From positions 1 to 37,436 of the forward strand of contig RECC01000030.1 of the NCBI GenBank assembly GCA_007692455.1: a stretch of DNA of 37,436 nucleotides. Direction: 5' to 3'. Of the stretch, positions 1 through 7,486 are shown piece by piece. The notes beneath the pieces are model-generated. The model did no database searches, was not told the origin of the DNA, and saw only the letters and a list, made by a program, of their open reading frames with translations. This DNA comes from Alkalibacterium sp. GTDB taxonomy: Bacteria > Bacillota > Bacilli > Lactobacillales > Carnobacteriaceae_A. Each line of letters begins with the position of its first letter. The first letter of the stretch is position 1. The position numbers and the translations under genes are program-made.

Positions 1-56
1 CCAACCGTATCATCTGCTACTCAAAGAAACTGTAATTATTTAAACTCTTTTCAGGG

Positions 57-89
57 GATGTTACATCTAATCGATGTAACATCTTTTTG
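57..89 (+). terminator. Inverted repeat with T run, probable terminator of an upstream gene
   Basis: A perfect 11-bp stem (GATGTTACATC at 57-67, GATGTAACATC at 73-83, 5-nt loop) is followed by TTTTTG. The stem is AT-rich for an intrinsic terminator, so an operator function is also possible. A second short inverted repeat, GGTTAC at 95-100 and GTAACC at 109-114, follows at once and shares the GTTAC core. The gene it would serve lies before the window. Confidence 0.5.
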
Positions 90-235
90 TTTAGGGTTAC
101 ATTTCAAAGTAACCTTGCGTGCTTTTGTCACTCATTAGCATTATAATTAAAGTAAGTTAAGGACAGTCTCATCACGCATTTTCGCATGTCACAGTAAGGT
201 TTACCGTCTTGTGTGTCAGAAAAGAGGTGAGAAAA

Positions 236-1462
236 ATGAAAACAAAACACTTGCGGTCAATAGCCTTAAAAATCGTTCTCCTATTTTTAGGCTTCTTTCT
301 CAGTCTCTCATTAGCCCTTCCGGCAGCTGCTGCACCCGCCCAGACCATCACTAGAGGTAACACCACCGAAAAAGTCGTTGCTCTGACCTTCGATGATGGA
401 TCCGATGGTACAAATATCAATAGAATCCTAAATATATTATCCACTCACAATGTCAAAGCCACTTTCTTCCTCACAGGAACAGGGGCCAACAATCATCCTC
501 AATCCATCCGTAACATCGCCAATCAAGGCCACCAGGTCGCCAACCACTCTTACAGCCATCCAGATTTTACTAAAATCTCAGCAAGCGAAATGAGATCACA
601 ACTGCAGCGGACAGAAGACATTGTCAGAAATTTAACTGGCAAAACGACCAAACCGTTCTTCCGACCTCCATTTGGAGCCTATAATTCAACAGTCAACCAA
701 GTTATAGGGGATGCCGGTTACCGTTATAATGTCATGTGGACAATCGATACCATTGACTGGACCGGAAATTCTTCTACAGACATCATTAACCGAGTCATGA
801 GCAGAATCACTCCAGGAGCCATCGTCTTGATGCATACCGGAGCAGGTGCTCCAGGTACTCCAGTTGCTCTTCCAACCATTATTACCCGTCTGAAAGGGCA
901 GGGTTACCGCTTCGTCACCATGTCTCAACTGATGAACCTCCCTTCTGCACCTAGCGGCCAAACCTATACTGTCAGACCTGGCGATACACTCTACTCCATT
1001 GCTTTGAGATACAATACAACGGTTGCCCGTCTCGTTTCTCTCAATAACATTTCCAATCCTAACCTCATTAGTGTCGGTCAGGTGCTTATCGTTTCAAGCA
1101 GCGGAGGTACGACTACTCCACCACCTCCTTCTACCAGCACCACTTACACTGTCAGATCTGGCGATACGCTTTATGCCATTGCACTTCGTTACAACACAAC
1201 GGTGGCCCGTCTCGTTTCTCTCAATAACATTTCCAATCCAAATCTCATTCGTGTTGGTCAAGTACTCACCATTTCTACCAGCGGTGGTACAACTACTCCA
1301 CCACCTCCTCCACCAACCACTACAACCTATACTGTCAAATCCGGCGATACGCTTTATGCTATAGCGCTTCGCTATAACACAACAGTGGCCCGTCTGGCAT
1401 CAGTCAACAACATTTCCAACCCTAACCTCATTCGTGTCGGTCAAGTTCTAACAATCAGATAA
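236..1462 (+). CDS. Secreted polysaccharide deacetylase (NodB/CE4) with three C-terminal LysM domains
   Basis: A 408-residue exported enzyme predicted to remove N-acetyl groups from cell-wall polysaccharide, most likely peptidoglycan or a related polymer. The ATG at 236 is preceded by AGAGGTGAG; an in-frame TTG at 209 has no ribosome site. Residues 1-33 form a signal peptide (KH-R then a hydrophobic core, ending AAAA). The NodB domain, about 45-235, shows the CE4 motifs: TFDDG (51-55, D53 base and D54 metal ligand), the zinc histidines H104 and H108, RPPFG (143-147), DTIDW (171-175) and LMH (H200). LysM domains lie at about 243-286, 303-346 and 364-407, joined by Ser/Thr/Pro-rich linkers; they should hold the enzyme on peptidoglycan. 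Motif 1 reads DDGSD rather than the common DDGP. A terminator follows, so the gene looks monocistronic. Substrate is inferred from the LysM context. Confidence 0.92.
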   Translation: MKTKHLRSIALKIVLLFLGFFLSLSLALPAAAAPAQTITRGNTTEKVVALTFDDGSDGTNINRILNILSTHNVKATFFLTGTGANNHPQSIRNIANQGHQVANHSYSHPDFTKISASEMRSQLQRTEDIVRNLTGKTTKPFFRPPFGAYNSTVNQVIGDAGYRYNVMWTIDTIDWTGNSSTDIINRVMSRITPGAIVLMHTGAGAPGTPVALPTIITRLKGQGYRFVTMSQLMNLPSAPSGQTYTVRPGDTLYSIALRYNTTVARLVSLNNISNPNLISVGQVLIVSSSGGTTTPPPPSTSTTYTVRSGDTLYAIALRYNTTVARLVSLNNISNPNLIRVGQVLTISTSGGTTTPPPPPPTTTTYTVKSGDTLYAIALRYNTTVARLASVNNISNPNLIRVGQVLTIR

Positions 1463-1475
1463 GCAGTTACCATTT

Positions 1476-1508
1476 AAAAGAACCGGCACTGTATAGCCGG
1501 TTCTTTTA
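1476..1508 (+). terminator. Rho-independent terminator after the deacetylase
   Basis: AAGAACCGGC (1478-1487) pairs with GCCGGTTCTT (1496-1505) around an 8-nt loop, and the stem runs into a T-rich tract. Confidence 0.9.
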
Positions 1509-1565
1509 TATATATAATTATCTAATTATTAATTAAGCCATTCACTGCAATATGCTTTGACTGTT

Positions 1566-1617
1566 AAAAAGCACCCTCACTGCACCCTTTAAATAGGATG
1601 AAGTGAAGATGCTTTTT
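1566..1617 (-). terminator. Imperfect terminator hairpin downstream of the M50 gene
   Basis: AAAAAGCA at the left and TGCTTTTT at the right close a long imperfect stem (about 22 positions per side with a few mismatches). Read on the minus strand the stem ends in GCTTTTTAAC, 70 bases past the M50 stop codon. It could act in both directions. Confidence 0.6.
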
Positions 1618-1689
1618 GTTTTTCAACGCTCCAATGTATAAGGCCGACAAATTAACTTCACTCTGACTTTCTCTATGCTCCTTTCTGCT

Positions 1690-2805
1690 TCATTCAAATT
1701 CCATCAGTTCTTTAAGGTAGTCAAGGAGCACACGGTTCACCTGTCTATCTGCATTAGTCGGTGCTTTTTTTAAGTAGTCTTCTGCCAGTTCCAGCTGTAT
1801 TTCAGCTTCCTGACGGTCGTTTTCTCTGAAATACGCCAGCACACCTTTAAGTCGGAAAACATCCACCTGTCTGGTTCTCAAGTGTTCCTTAAACGCAGGG
1901 TCGTTCACAATCTGCTCTACCAGAAAAGAGGAGCCCTCATTTAAAATAAGCAGGCAAAAGAGGTATTCGCGCATGATTTCTACTCTATACGGAGTAATAA
2001 CATAATTCCTTTGACTAAATAAGTCACTCAATTCGCTGTAGGCTTCGTCAAGTTTTAGTTGTTCAAGTAATGCATTTATTTCCACTAGCTTTGTATAAAT
2101 ATTGAATTGTTCGGTAATTGGCTGATTAACGTTTATGATTTTATCCTCAGTGCCCACTTCTGAATAGGTTTTTTCAAAGCGTATAAACTCCCCATTCCAT
2201 TTTAACTGCTGAAAAAACTGCTCCTGAGCTGTTTCGCTCTTCATTAGCTTGCCTAAGATTTTACCGTCATTGTAGCCTAACGGAATCCCATTTGTGACCG
2301 CCGCAACTAAGCCCATCAGCGAAAATAAAATCAGATAGCGAGTTGGAAATAGGAAATATGCACCTAGGCCGGCAGTTGCTGTCAGAAGATTACCCAATAC
2401 CCCTCCTGCTAGATAAAGACGATACGGTTTAATGACTGCGTCCGGCGGATACATGAGACATTGACCGAGAGTGCCGCTCATTCTGTAGCTGATCAGCTTG
2501 AATGCCTTGTCTTCTTTAATCAGACCAAAGCGGCCCATACGAAACAGCAGAAAAGTATAGCCCGACACCACCCCGGCGATGAGGTGCCCTGCTTCATGAA
2601 TGAGAATATGACTGTAAAAAAATCCTGTGCATGCTGCCATCAACACTGCACTGATAAATAATATGGAGCCCCAGCCGACAACCTCCTGGTGAGCTGCATA
2701 ATCTTGTCCAATGGCTATTATCGTCCAGATAATGGCTAAGAATAAACTAATAATGAGACCGATTCCGATGAAACGGATGAGGCTACTTTTTATTTTCCTA
2801 TTCAT
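1690..2805 (-). CDS. M50 (site-2 protease-like) membrane metalloprotease
   Basis: A 371-residue membrane protein. The minus-strand ATG at 2805 is chosen because GAGGGGGAG sits seven bases before it; an upstream in-frame TTG at 2829 has no such site. Hydrophobic segments lie at about 10-32, 46-67, 130-152 and 155-175. The zinc-protease motif HEAGH is at 70-74. The second S2P motif NxxPxxxxDG is intact at 172-181 (NGIPLGYNDG), giving the third metal ligand. Both match the M50 family, whose members cut substrates within the membrane. The C-terminal 180 residues are soluble and helix-rich, perhaps a TPR-like or substrate-recognition part; I do not recognise a named domain. No anti-sigma factor or lipoprotein neighbour points to a substrate. 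It is transcribed alone, between the deacetylase and treR. Confidence 0.8.
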   Translation of the reverse strand: MNRKIKSSLIRFIGIGLIISLFLAIIWTIIAIGQDYAAHQEVVGWGSILFISAVLMAACTGFFYSHILIHEAGHLIAGVVSGYTFLLFRMGRFGLIKEDKAFKLISYRMSGTLGQCLMYPPDAVIKPYRLYLAGGVLGNLLTATAGLGAYFLFPTRYLILFSLMGLVAAVTNGIPLGYNDGKILGKLMKSETAQEQFFQQLKWNGEFIRFEKTYSEVGTEDKIINVNQPITEQFNIYTKLVEINALLEQLKLDEAYSELSDLFSQRNYVITPYRVEIMREYLFCLLILNEGSSFLVEQIVNDPAFKEHLRTRQVDVFRLKGVLAYFRENDRQEAEIQLELAEDYLKKAPTNADRQVNRVLLDYLKELMEFE

Positions 2806-2884
2806 GTTCAGCTCCCCCTCTTTGTGCAATTTATTTAATCCTAACTCAATTTAATTAATAAGCAAGTTATTTATGGTATTATGT

Positions 2885-2913
2885 TTGAGATGCATTTATT
2901 TTTCTTATAAAAT
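2885..2913 (+). promoter_or_regulatory. Putative treR promoter
   Basis: TTGAGA (2885-2890), a 17-bp spacer and TAAAAT (2908-2913) lie about 45 bases before the treR start. The region is AT-rich, so the match could be fortuitous. Confidence 0.5.
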
Positions 2914-2955
2914 GAAGGTCGCTAGACAGAATGACTATGAAAAGGAATGGCAGAG

Positions 2956-3681
2956 ATGAGTAGATTTCAGGATATTTTTTTGGACATCGAATCAGATATT
3001 TTAAACCAGCAGTACAAGGCGGGAGAGTTGCTTCCAAGTGAAAATCAGCTGTCCAAAAAGTATAATGTTTCACGCGAAACAATTCGGAAAGCCCTTGGTT
3101 TACTGCTTGAAAGTGGTTACATTTCAAAAAAACAGGGAAAAGGATCCATTGTTCTCGATGTGAAACGCTTCAATTTTCCAATATCCGGTTTGACCAGTTA
3201 TAAGGAACTTCAGGATTCACAGAACATATCCAGTGAGACAATTTTAGTGAAAAATGAAATCATAACTATACCTGAACACATCGCGGACTTTCTAAAGGTT
3301 TCAACGGATACGGAAGTGCACTGTATTATTCGTGCCCGTAAAGTGGATGGTGAAGTGGTTATACTCGATAAAGACTACCTGTTTACTTCGGTCATACCGG
3401 ATGTTCCTGATTCGGAAGCCAGGCATTCCCTTTACCATTACATTGAAAACAAGCTGAATCTGATAATTGGCTTTGCCAGAAAAGAGTTTATCGTTGAGCC
3501 AGCCACCCAGGAAGACAGAGAATTGATGACACTCCACAATGATACGCATGTCGTTGTCACTCGAAGTGAAGTCCACCTGGAAGATGCTACTTTATTTCAG
3601 TATACAGAATCCCGACACCGACTGGATAAGTTCCGCTTTGTCGAATTCGCTCGACGGCGTGGTCCTGTCAACTACACTTAA
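2956..3681 (+). CDS. treR: Trehalose operon repressor, GntR family (HutC/UTRA type)
   Basis: A 241-residue cytoplasmic regulator. Residues about 5-70 are a GntR winged helix (PSENQLSKKYNVSRETIRKA), followed by the KKQGKGS wing. Residues about 80-235 form a UTRA effector domain. The C terminus, with LFQYTESRHRLDKFRFV, is the signature of TreR, which senses trehalose-6-phosphate in Bacillus and releases the tre operator. The ATG at 2956 is preferred because AAAGG (2941-2945) is 10 bases away. An ATG at 2947 is in frame but almost touches the ribosome site. The gene faces the treP-treC genes, and a matching operator palindrome lies before treP. Effector and target are inferred from the family and the locus. 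Confidence 0.93.
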   Translation: MSRFQDIFLDIESDILNQQYKAGELLPSENQLSKKYNVSRETIRKALGLLLESGYISKKQGKGSIVLDVKRFNFPISGLTSYKELQDSQNISSETILVKNEIITIPEHIADFLKVSTDTEVHCIIRARKVDGEVVILDKDYLFTSVIPDVPDSEARHSLYHYIENKLNLIIGFARKEFIVEPATQEDRELMTLHNDTHVVVTRSEVHLEDATLFQYTESRHRLDKFRFVEFARRRGPVNYT

Positions 3682-3715
3682 GTGAATTGCCTATTATTAC
3701 CAATAGCGATACACA

Positions 3716-3756
3716 AAAGGGACCTTAGTGAGAAAACTCGCTAACGTCCCTTTAAT
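3716..3756 (+). terminator. Hairpin after treR
   Basis: AAAGGGAC (3716-3723) pairs with GTCCCTTT (3746-3753), and inner GAG/CTC pairs extend the stem with two mismatches. The T run is short, so termination may be weak. Confidence 0.6.
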
Positions 3757-3860
3757 GTTTATTAGTTATATAATAGTAAGTATCAATCTATTATTTTGTG
3801 ATTCAACCTCAAACGTTTCATTTAGTCACCAGAAAACTTACTTCGATAAAACCAAAAAAG

Positions 3861-3906
3861 AAAAACCGGAAAGGTGTGCTCCTCAGCACATTCCTTTCCG
3901 GTTTAA
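3861..3906 (-). terminator. Terminator of the treP-treC unit
   Basis: AAACCGGAAAGG (3863-3874) pairs with CCTTTCCGGTTT (3893-3904), with an inner GTGCT/AGCAC stem. On the minus strand the stem is followed by a long U-rich run, 55 bases past the treC stop. It may also stop leftover transcription from treR. Confidence 0.88.
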
Positions 3907-3959
3907 TTATATCCTCATCAGTAGAGTCAGTTCACACAGTTTCTTACTCTGATATCCAT

Positions 3960-5612
3960 TTAGTTTAACAAGAAAGCGACTGTTTCATAGGCTCCCATCT
4001 TGAATTCTTTTTCAAGTGTGCGCTCCTCACGGTTACCTATCAGATACTTTGCATCCAGTCCCAGTAGTTCATCAGGAATTGTGATGCTGCTTTCTTCCTC
4101 ATAGAAGTGGTTGAGGACCAGAAGTGTCTGACCTTTATAATCACGTCTGTAGGCAAAAATGCTTGAATGATTAAGTTCGAGTGCTTTGTAGTCCCCTTCC
4201 TGAATAATCGGCATGTCCTTACGCAGCTGAATCAGTTTTTTGTAGTAATTATAGATGCGTTGACTGGTCTGACCGGTTTCAGTATTAATTTCCTTGAAGT
4301 TGTCGGCCACTTTCAGCCATGGTTCCCCGGTCGTAAAGCCAGCATGCTCCGCTTCATTCCACTGCATCGGCGTACGAGAATTGTCACGAGATTTTTCTTT
4401 AATAATCTCCATGGCTTCTTCGTGCTCAATACCTTTTTCTTTCATTTCTTTGTAGGCATTGTGGGTTTCAATATCGACATAATCATCCAAGTCGTCAAAG
4501 TTCGGATTGGTCATACCAATTTCTTCTCCCTGGTAAACGTAAGGCGTTCCGCGAAGCAGATGGTTTGTCTGAGCGAGCATCGTGCTCGTTTCAAACGGAT
4601 AATTTTCAACATCTCCAAATCGGCTGTTGGCGCGTGGCTGATCGTGGTTATACCAGAACAAGGCATTCCATCCGTCGCCTTCTGCCATGCCTTCCTGCCA
4701 TTCGTTCAGAATCGACTTAAGCTTAATGAAATCAAATGGCATCAAGGACCACTTTTCGCCGTCCTTATAGTCAACTTTCAAGTGATGGAAGCTGAAAATC
4801 ATCGACAGTTCGTCTCGGTCAGGATTAGAATACTTTACCCCATTTTCGACTGTGGTGGAACTCATTTCACCAACTGTAATAATATCTTCGTACTTGCCGA
4901 ATGTCTCTTTGTTCAGCTCCTGAATATAGTCGTGAACAATTGGCGTATCTGTGTAGTGTGATTTGCCCACACCGTCATCCGCATCTTTCATCTCTTCGTC
5001 TTTACCGATAACGTTGATGACATCGAATCGGAAGCCTTTGACGCCTTTTTCCAGCCAGAAGTTAACGACTTTATAGAGTTCTTCTCTGACTTTCGGGTTA
5101 CGCCAGTTCAAGTCCGCCTGCGTCACGTCATAGAGATGCAGGTAGTACTTGTCGGTGTCACCGAATTTGGACCAGGCTTTTCCGCCGAATTTTGACTCCC
5201 AGTTTGTCGGTAAGTTGCCATCTTCTTGGGCTTCTCTCAAGATATAAAAGTCCTGGTAATACTCATCGCCAGCCAGAGCTTTCTGGAACCATTCGTGGTC
5301 AGTTGAGGTATGGTTCAGCACCATGTCCAGCATCAAATCTATCTTGTGGTTCTGGGCTTCCTCGACAAGTCTGTCAAAGTCCTCCCACGTTCCGAACATC
5401 GGATCAATGTCTGTATAGTTTGCTACGTCATAGCCATTATCGTTTTGAGGGGACGGGTAAAACGGGTTCAGCCAAAGCATATCAACGCCTAAATCTGACA
5501 GATACGGCAGTTTTTCAGTAACCCCTTTTAAATCGCCTACGCCATTTCCGCTTGTATCGTTGAACGATTTGGGATAGGCCTGATAAATAACTTTATCGTG
5601 AAATGTACTCAT
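3960..5612 (-). CDS. treC: Trehalose-6-phosphate hydrolase (GH13, phospho-alpha-(1,1)-glucosidase)
   Basis: A 550-residue cytoplasmic GH13 enzyme that splits trehalose-6-phosphate, delivered by TreP, into glucose and glucose-6-phosphate. The start ATG at 5612 follows TAAAGGAGAG. The (beta/alpha)8 barrel shows DMVLNHTS (96-103), the nucleophile in GFRFDVINV (D197), the acid/base in ITVGEM (E249) and the third acid in YNHDQPR (D324). Length matches TreC/TreA of Firmicutes (about 550-560). It lies 177 bases behind treP on the same strand and is closed by a U-rich terminator, so the two form an operon. Oligo-1,6-glucosidases are close relatives; the partner treP and treR make the trehalose role very likely. 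The Bacillus name is treA. Confidence 0.95.
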   Translation of the reverse strand: MSTFHDKVIYQAYPKSFNDTSGNGVGDLKGVTEKLPYLSDLGVDMLWLNPFYPSPQNDNGYDVANYTDIDPMFGTWEDFDRLVEEAQNHKIDLMLDMVLNHTSTDHEWFQKALAGDEYYQDFYILREAQEDGNLPTNWESKFGGKAWSKFGDTDKYYLHLYDVTQADLNWRNPKVREELYKVVNFWLEKGVKGFRFDVINVIGKDEEMKDADDGVGKSHYTDTPIVHDYIQELNKETFGKYEDIITVGEMSSTTVENGVKYSNPDRDELSMIFSFHHLKVDYKDGEKWSLMPFDFIKLKSILNEWQEGMAEGDGWNALFWYNHDQPRANSRFGDVENYPFETSTMLAQTNHLLRGTPYVYQGEEIGMTNPNFDDLDDYVDIETHNAYKEMKEKGIEHEEAMEIIKEKSRDNSRTPMQWNEAEHAGFTTGEPWLKVADNFKEINTETGQTSQRIYNYYKKLIQLRKDMPIIQEGDYKALELNHSSIFAYRRDYKGQTLLVLNHFYEEESSITIPDELLGLDAKYLIGNREERTLEKEFKMGAYETVAFLLN

Positions 5613-5640
5613 CTAATTTTCTCTCCTTTAGGTATTATAG

Positions 5641-5675
5641 GAAAAGCGGAATACATCCGCTCTGACACTTTCAAC
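5641..5675. repeat. Short stem-loop in the treP-treC gap, related to the element at 20.0 kb
   Basis: AGCGGA and TCCGCT form a 6-bp stem around a 5-nt loop, followed by CTGACACTTT. The block GAAAAGCGGA, then TCCG, then TGACAC-TTT, recurs at 19995-20025 next to rnpA in the same orientation relative to transcription. This suggests a dispersed intergenic motif. It lies inside the tre transcript and could tune treC level. Confidence 0.45.
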
Positions 5676-5789
5676 AAAATAAAAGGATTCTCCTGCAAGA
5701 TTCTCTTTTCCAGTTTACAACGACCAGAAATAACCTCCGCAGGAAAACCCTCCTATCTGTAAAACTCTAAATAACTTGTTATTAACTGA

Positions 5790-7247
5790 TTAGTTCCCCA
5801 GTTTTGGAACGGGTAACTGATCATTTTCCCATTTAGTCAGGATACCTTTTTTCTCGAATAGGATGACTAAAGCAATTGGTACAACAATGGCAATCGCCAT
5901 GGCAATCAGGAAGCCAATCCAGTATTGAGGAATGATGGACAGGATACCCGGCAGTCCACCAACTCCGATGTTGAATGATGCAACATTGAGTGCGACAGAG
6001 GTCATACCGGCAAAGGCCGAACCAATCATACCGGCAACCAATGGGTAGACATATTTAATATTGATACCGAAGAGTGCAGGTTCTGTAACGCCAAGATATG
6101 CTGAAATCATAGCAGGAATTGAAATCTGCTGCTCTTTCTCGTTTCCACGGTGCATCCAGATAATTCCGAGAACCGCTGAACCTTGTGCGATATTGGAGAG
6201 GGCAATCATCGGCCATAAAATTGTTTGTTCAAATTCAGCAACTAATGAGAGGTCAACCGCATTCGTCATGTGGTGAAGGCCTGTAACAACAAGAGGCGCA
6301 TAGAGTCCTCCGAATACGAAGCCGAATATCCAGTTAAACGAACCAGTCAGACCCCACTGAACACCTTGGGATAACCAGATACCCAGCTGCCAGCCAATAG
6401 GTCCGATGACCGCATGAGCGACAAATACCGTCGGTACCAGTGCAAATAACGGAACAAAAATCATGGAAATAGCTTCTGGTATAAATTTCCGCAGCCATTT
6501 TTCAAGATAAACCAGCAGGAAGCCGGCCATCATAGCGGGAATAACTTGTGCCTGATACCCAATCATATCCAGCTGGAAAAAGCCGAAGTTCCACTGATTG
6601 ACATCACCTGCTAAAATTTCCTCAACACCATAAGCATTCAGTAGCTGAGGCGATACCAGTGTGATACCTAAAACAATACCTAATATTTGAGTGGTCCCCA
6701 TCTTACGGGTAACACTCCACGTAATACCAACTGGTAGGAAGTGGAATATCGCTTCACCCGGCAGCCATAAGAAGGCATTGACGCCATCCCAGAACTGAGA
6801 TGTTTCAACAATTGTCTGTCCCCCTAAGAAGCCAAACTCTACAGCCTCCAGGACGTTACGGAAACCTAAAATCAAACCACCGATAATAATTGCGGGAATT
6901 AATGGGGTAAATATTTCTGCCAGTGCTGCCATGATGCGCTGCAGGCTGTTCATGTTCTGCTGACCGGCTTTTTTAGTTTCGTCTTTTGAGACCCCTTCGA
7001 GTCCGGATATTGCTGAGAACTCATTATAGAAATCGGCCACTCTGTTACCTACGATAACCTGAAACTGCCCGGCCTGTGTGAATGTTCCCTTAACAGACGG
7101 AATATCTTCGATTCGTTCCTTGTCTGCAGCTGACGGATCGTCCAATACAAAACGCATACGTGTCGCACAGTGACTGACCGCATTGACGTTTTCCTTGCCG
7201 CCTATCGCGTCCAGTAACTCCTGTGCATCTTTTTTAAAATCTGCCAC
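5790..7247 (-). CDS. treP: PTS trehalose permease, EIIBC
   Basis: A 485-residue membrane transporter that imports trehalose and phosphorylates it to trehalose-6-phosphate. The start is GTG at 7247: AAGGAGG lies eight bases before it, while the longer in-frame reading would begin upstream of the operator. The EIIB domain (about 1-90) carries the phosphorylation cysteine in NAVSHCATRMRF (C27). The EIIC domain (about 105-475) has about ten hydrophobic segments and the GVTEPALFGIN motif of glucose-family permeases. No EIIA domain is attached, so a shared EIIA-Glc must supply the phosphate. It is the first gene of treP-treC, with a promoter, a TreR-type operator and a cre-like site directly upstream. 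Confidence 0.95.
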   Translation of the reverse strand: MADFKKDAQELLDAIGGKENVNAVSHCATRMRFVLDDPSAADKERIEDIPSVKGTFTQAGQFQVIVGNRVADFYNEFSAISGLEGVSKDETKKAGQQNMNSLQRIMAALAEIFTPLIPAIIIGGLILGFRNVLEAVEFGFLGGQTIVETSQFWDGVNAFLWLPGEAIFHFLPVGITWSVTRKMGTTQILGIVLGITLVSPQLLNAYGVEEILAGDVNQWNFGFFQLDMIGYQAQVIPAMMAGFLLVYLEKWLRKFIPEAISMIFVPLFALVPTVFVAHAVIGPIGWQLGIWLSQGVQWGLTGSFNWIFGFVFGGLYAPLVVTGLHHMTNAVDLSLVAEFEQTILWPMIALSNIAQGSAVLGIIWMHRGNEKEQQISIPAMISAYLGVTEPALFGINIKYVYPLVAGMIGSAFAGMTSVALNVASFNIGVGGLPGILSIIPQYWIGFLIAMAIAIVVPIALVILFEKKGILTKWENDQLPVPKLGN

Positions 7248-7268
7248 TTTTATTTCCTCCTTTTTCTT

Positions 7269-7286
7269 AACTTGTATATACAAGTT
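7269..7286. promoter_or_regulatory. TreR operator
   Basis: AACTTGTATATACAAGTT is a perfect 18-bp palindrome 22 bases before the treP start. Its core TTGTATATACAA is the tre operator known from Bacillus subtilis. It lies downstream of the -10 box, so bound TreR should block elongation or initiation. Confidence 0.88.
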
Positions 7287-7298
7287 GTCTGCATTTTT

Positions 7299-7327
7299 AC
7301 TATACTGCACAGCCGAAAAAAATGCAA
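7299..7327 (-). promoter_or_regulatory. Promoter of treP-treC
   Basis: On the minus strand TTGCAT (7322-7327) and TATAGT (7299-7304) are 17 bp apart. The operator starts just downstream. Confidence 0.8.
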
Positions 7328-7336
7328 GCGTTTCAT
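7322..7336. promoter_or_regulatory. cre-like site (catabolite control) overlapping the treP -35 box
   Basis: ATGCAAGCGTTTCAT matches 13 of 15 positions of the CcpA consensus WTGNAARCGNWWNCA. It overlaps the -35 box, where CcpA would repress in the presence of glucose. The imperfect right end makes this provisional. Confidence 0.5.
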
Positions 7337-7443
7337 TTTACTTTTTTCAAATTTTCAATCCCTCTCCTTTCACTATAGAAAATCTATAATCAACAATTAA
7401 TCTTCTTCTTATATTTTAGCACTGTTTGCTGGTGAACTAATAA

Positions 7444-7477
7444 CAAAAGCCCTCTACCTGAAGAAGGCAGAGAGCGC
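7444..7477 (-). terminator. Terminator of folC
   Basis: On the minus strand a CTCT-CCT / AGG-AGAG stem is followed by GGCTTTTG, directly after the folC stop codon. The stem has single-base mismatches. Confidence 0.65.
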
Positions 7478-7486
7478 TTGCGTGTC

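Noticed and set aside
125-147. TTGTCA and TATAAT as a promoter for the deacetylase
   Set aside because: The spacing is only 11 bp; the TATAAT alone may be a -10 box but no -35 at 16-18 bp was found.
3728-3952. 74-codon plus-strand open frame between treR and treC
   Set aside because: It runs through two terminator hairpins and has no ribosome site.
4167-4961. 264-codon plus-strand open frame opposite treC
   Set aside because: Lies entirely antisense to a clear GH13 gene; no ribosome site and no family resemblance.
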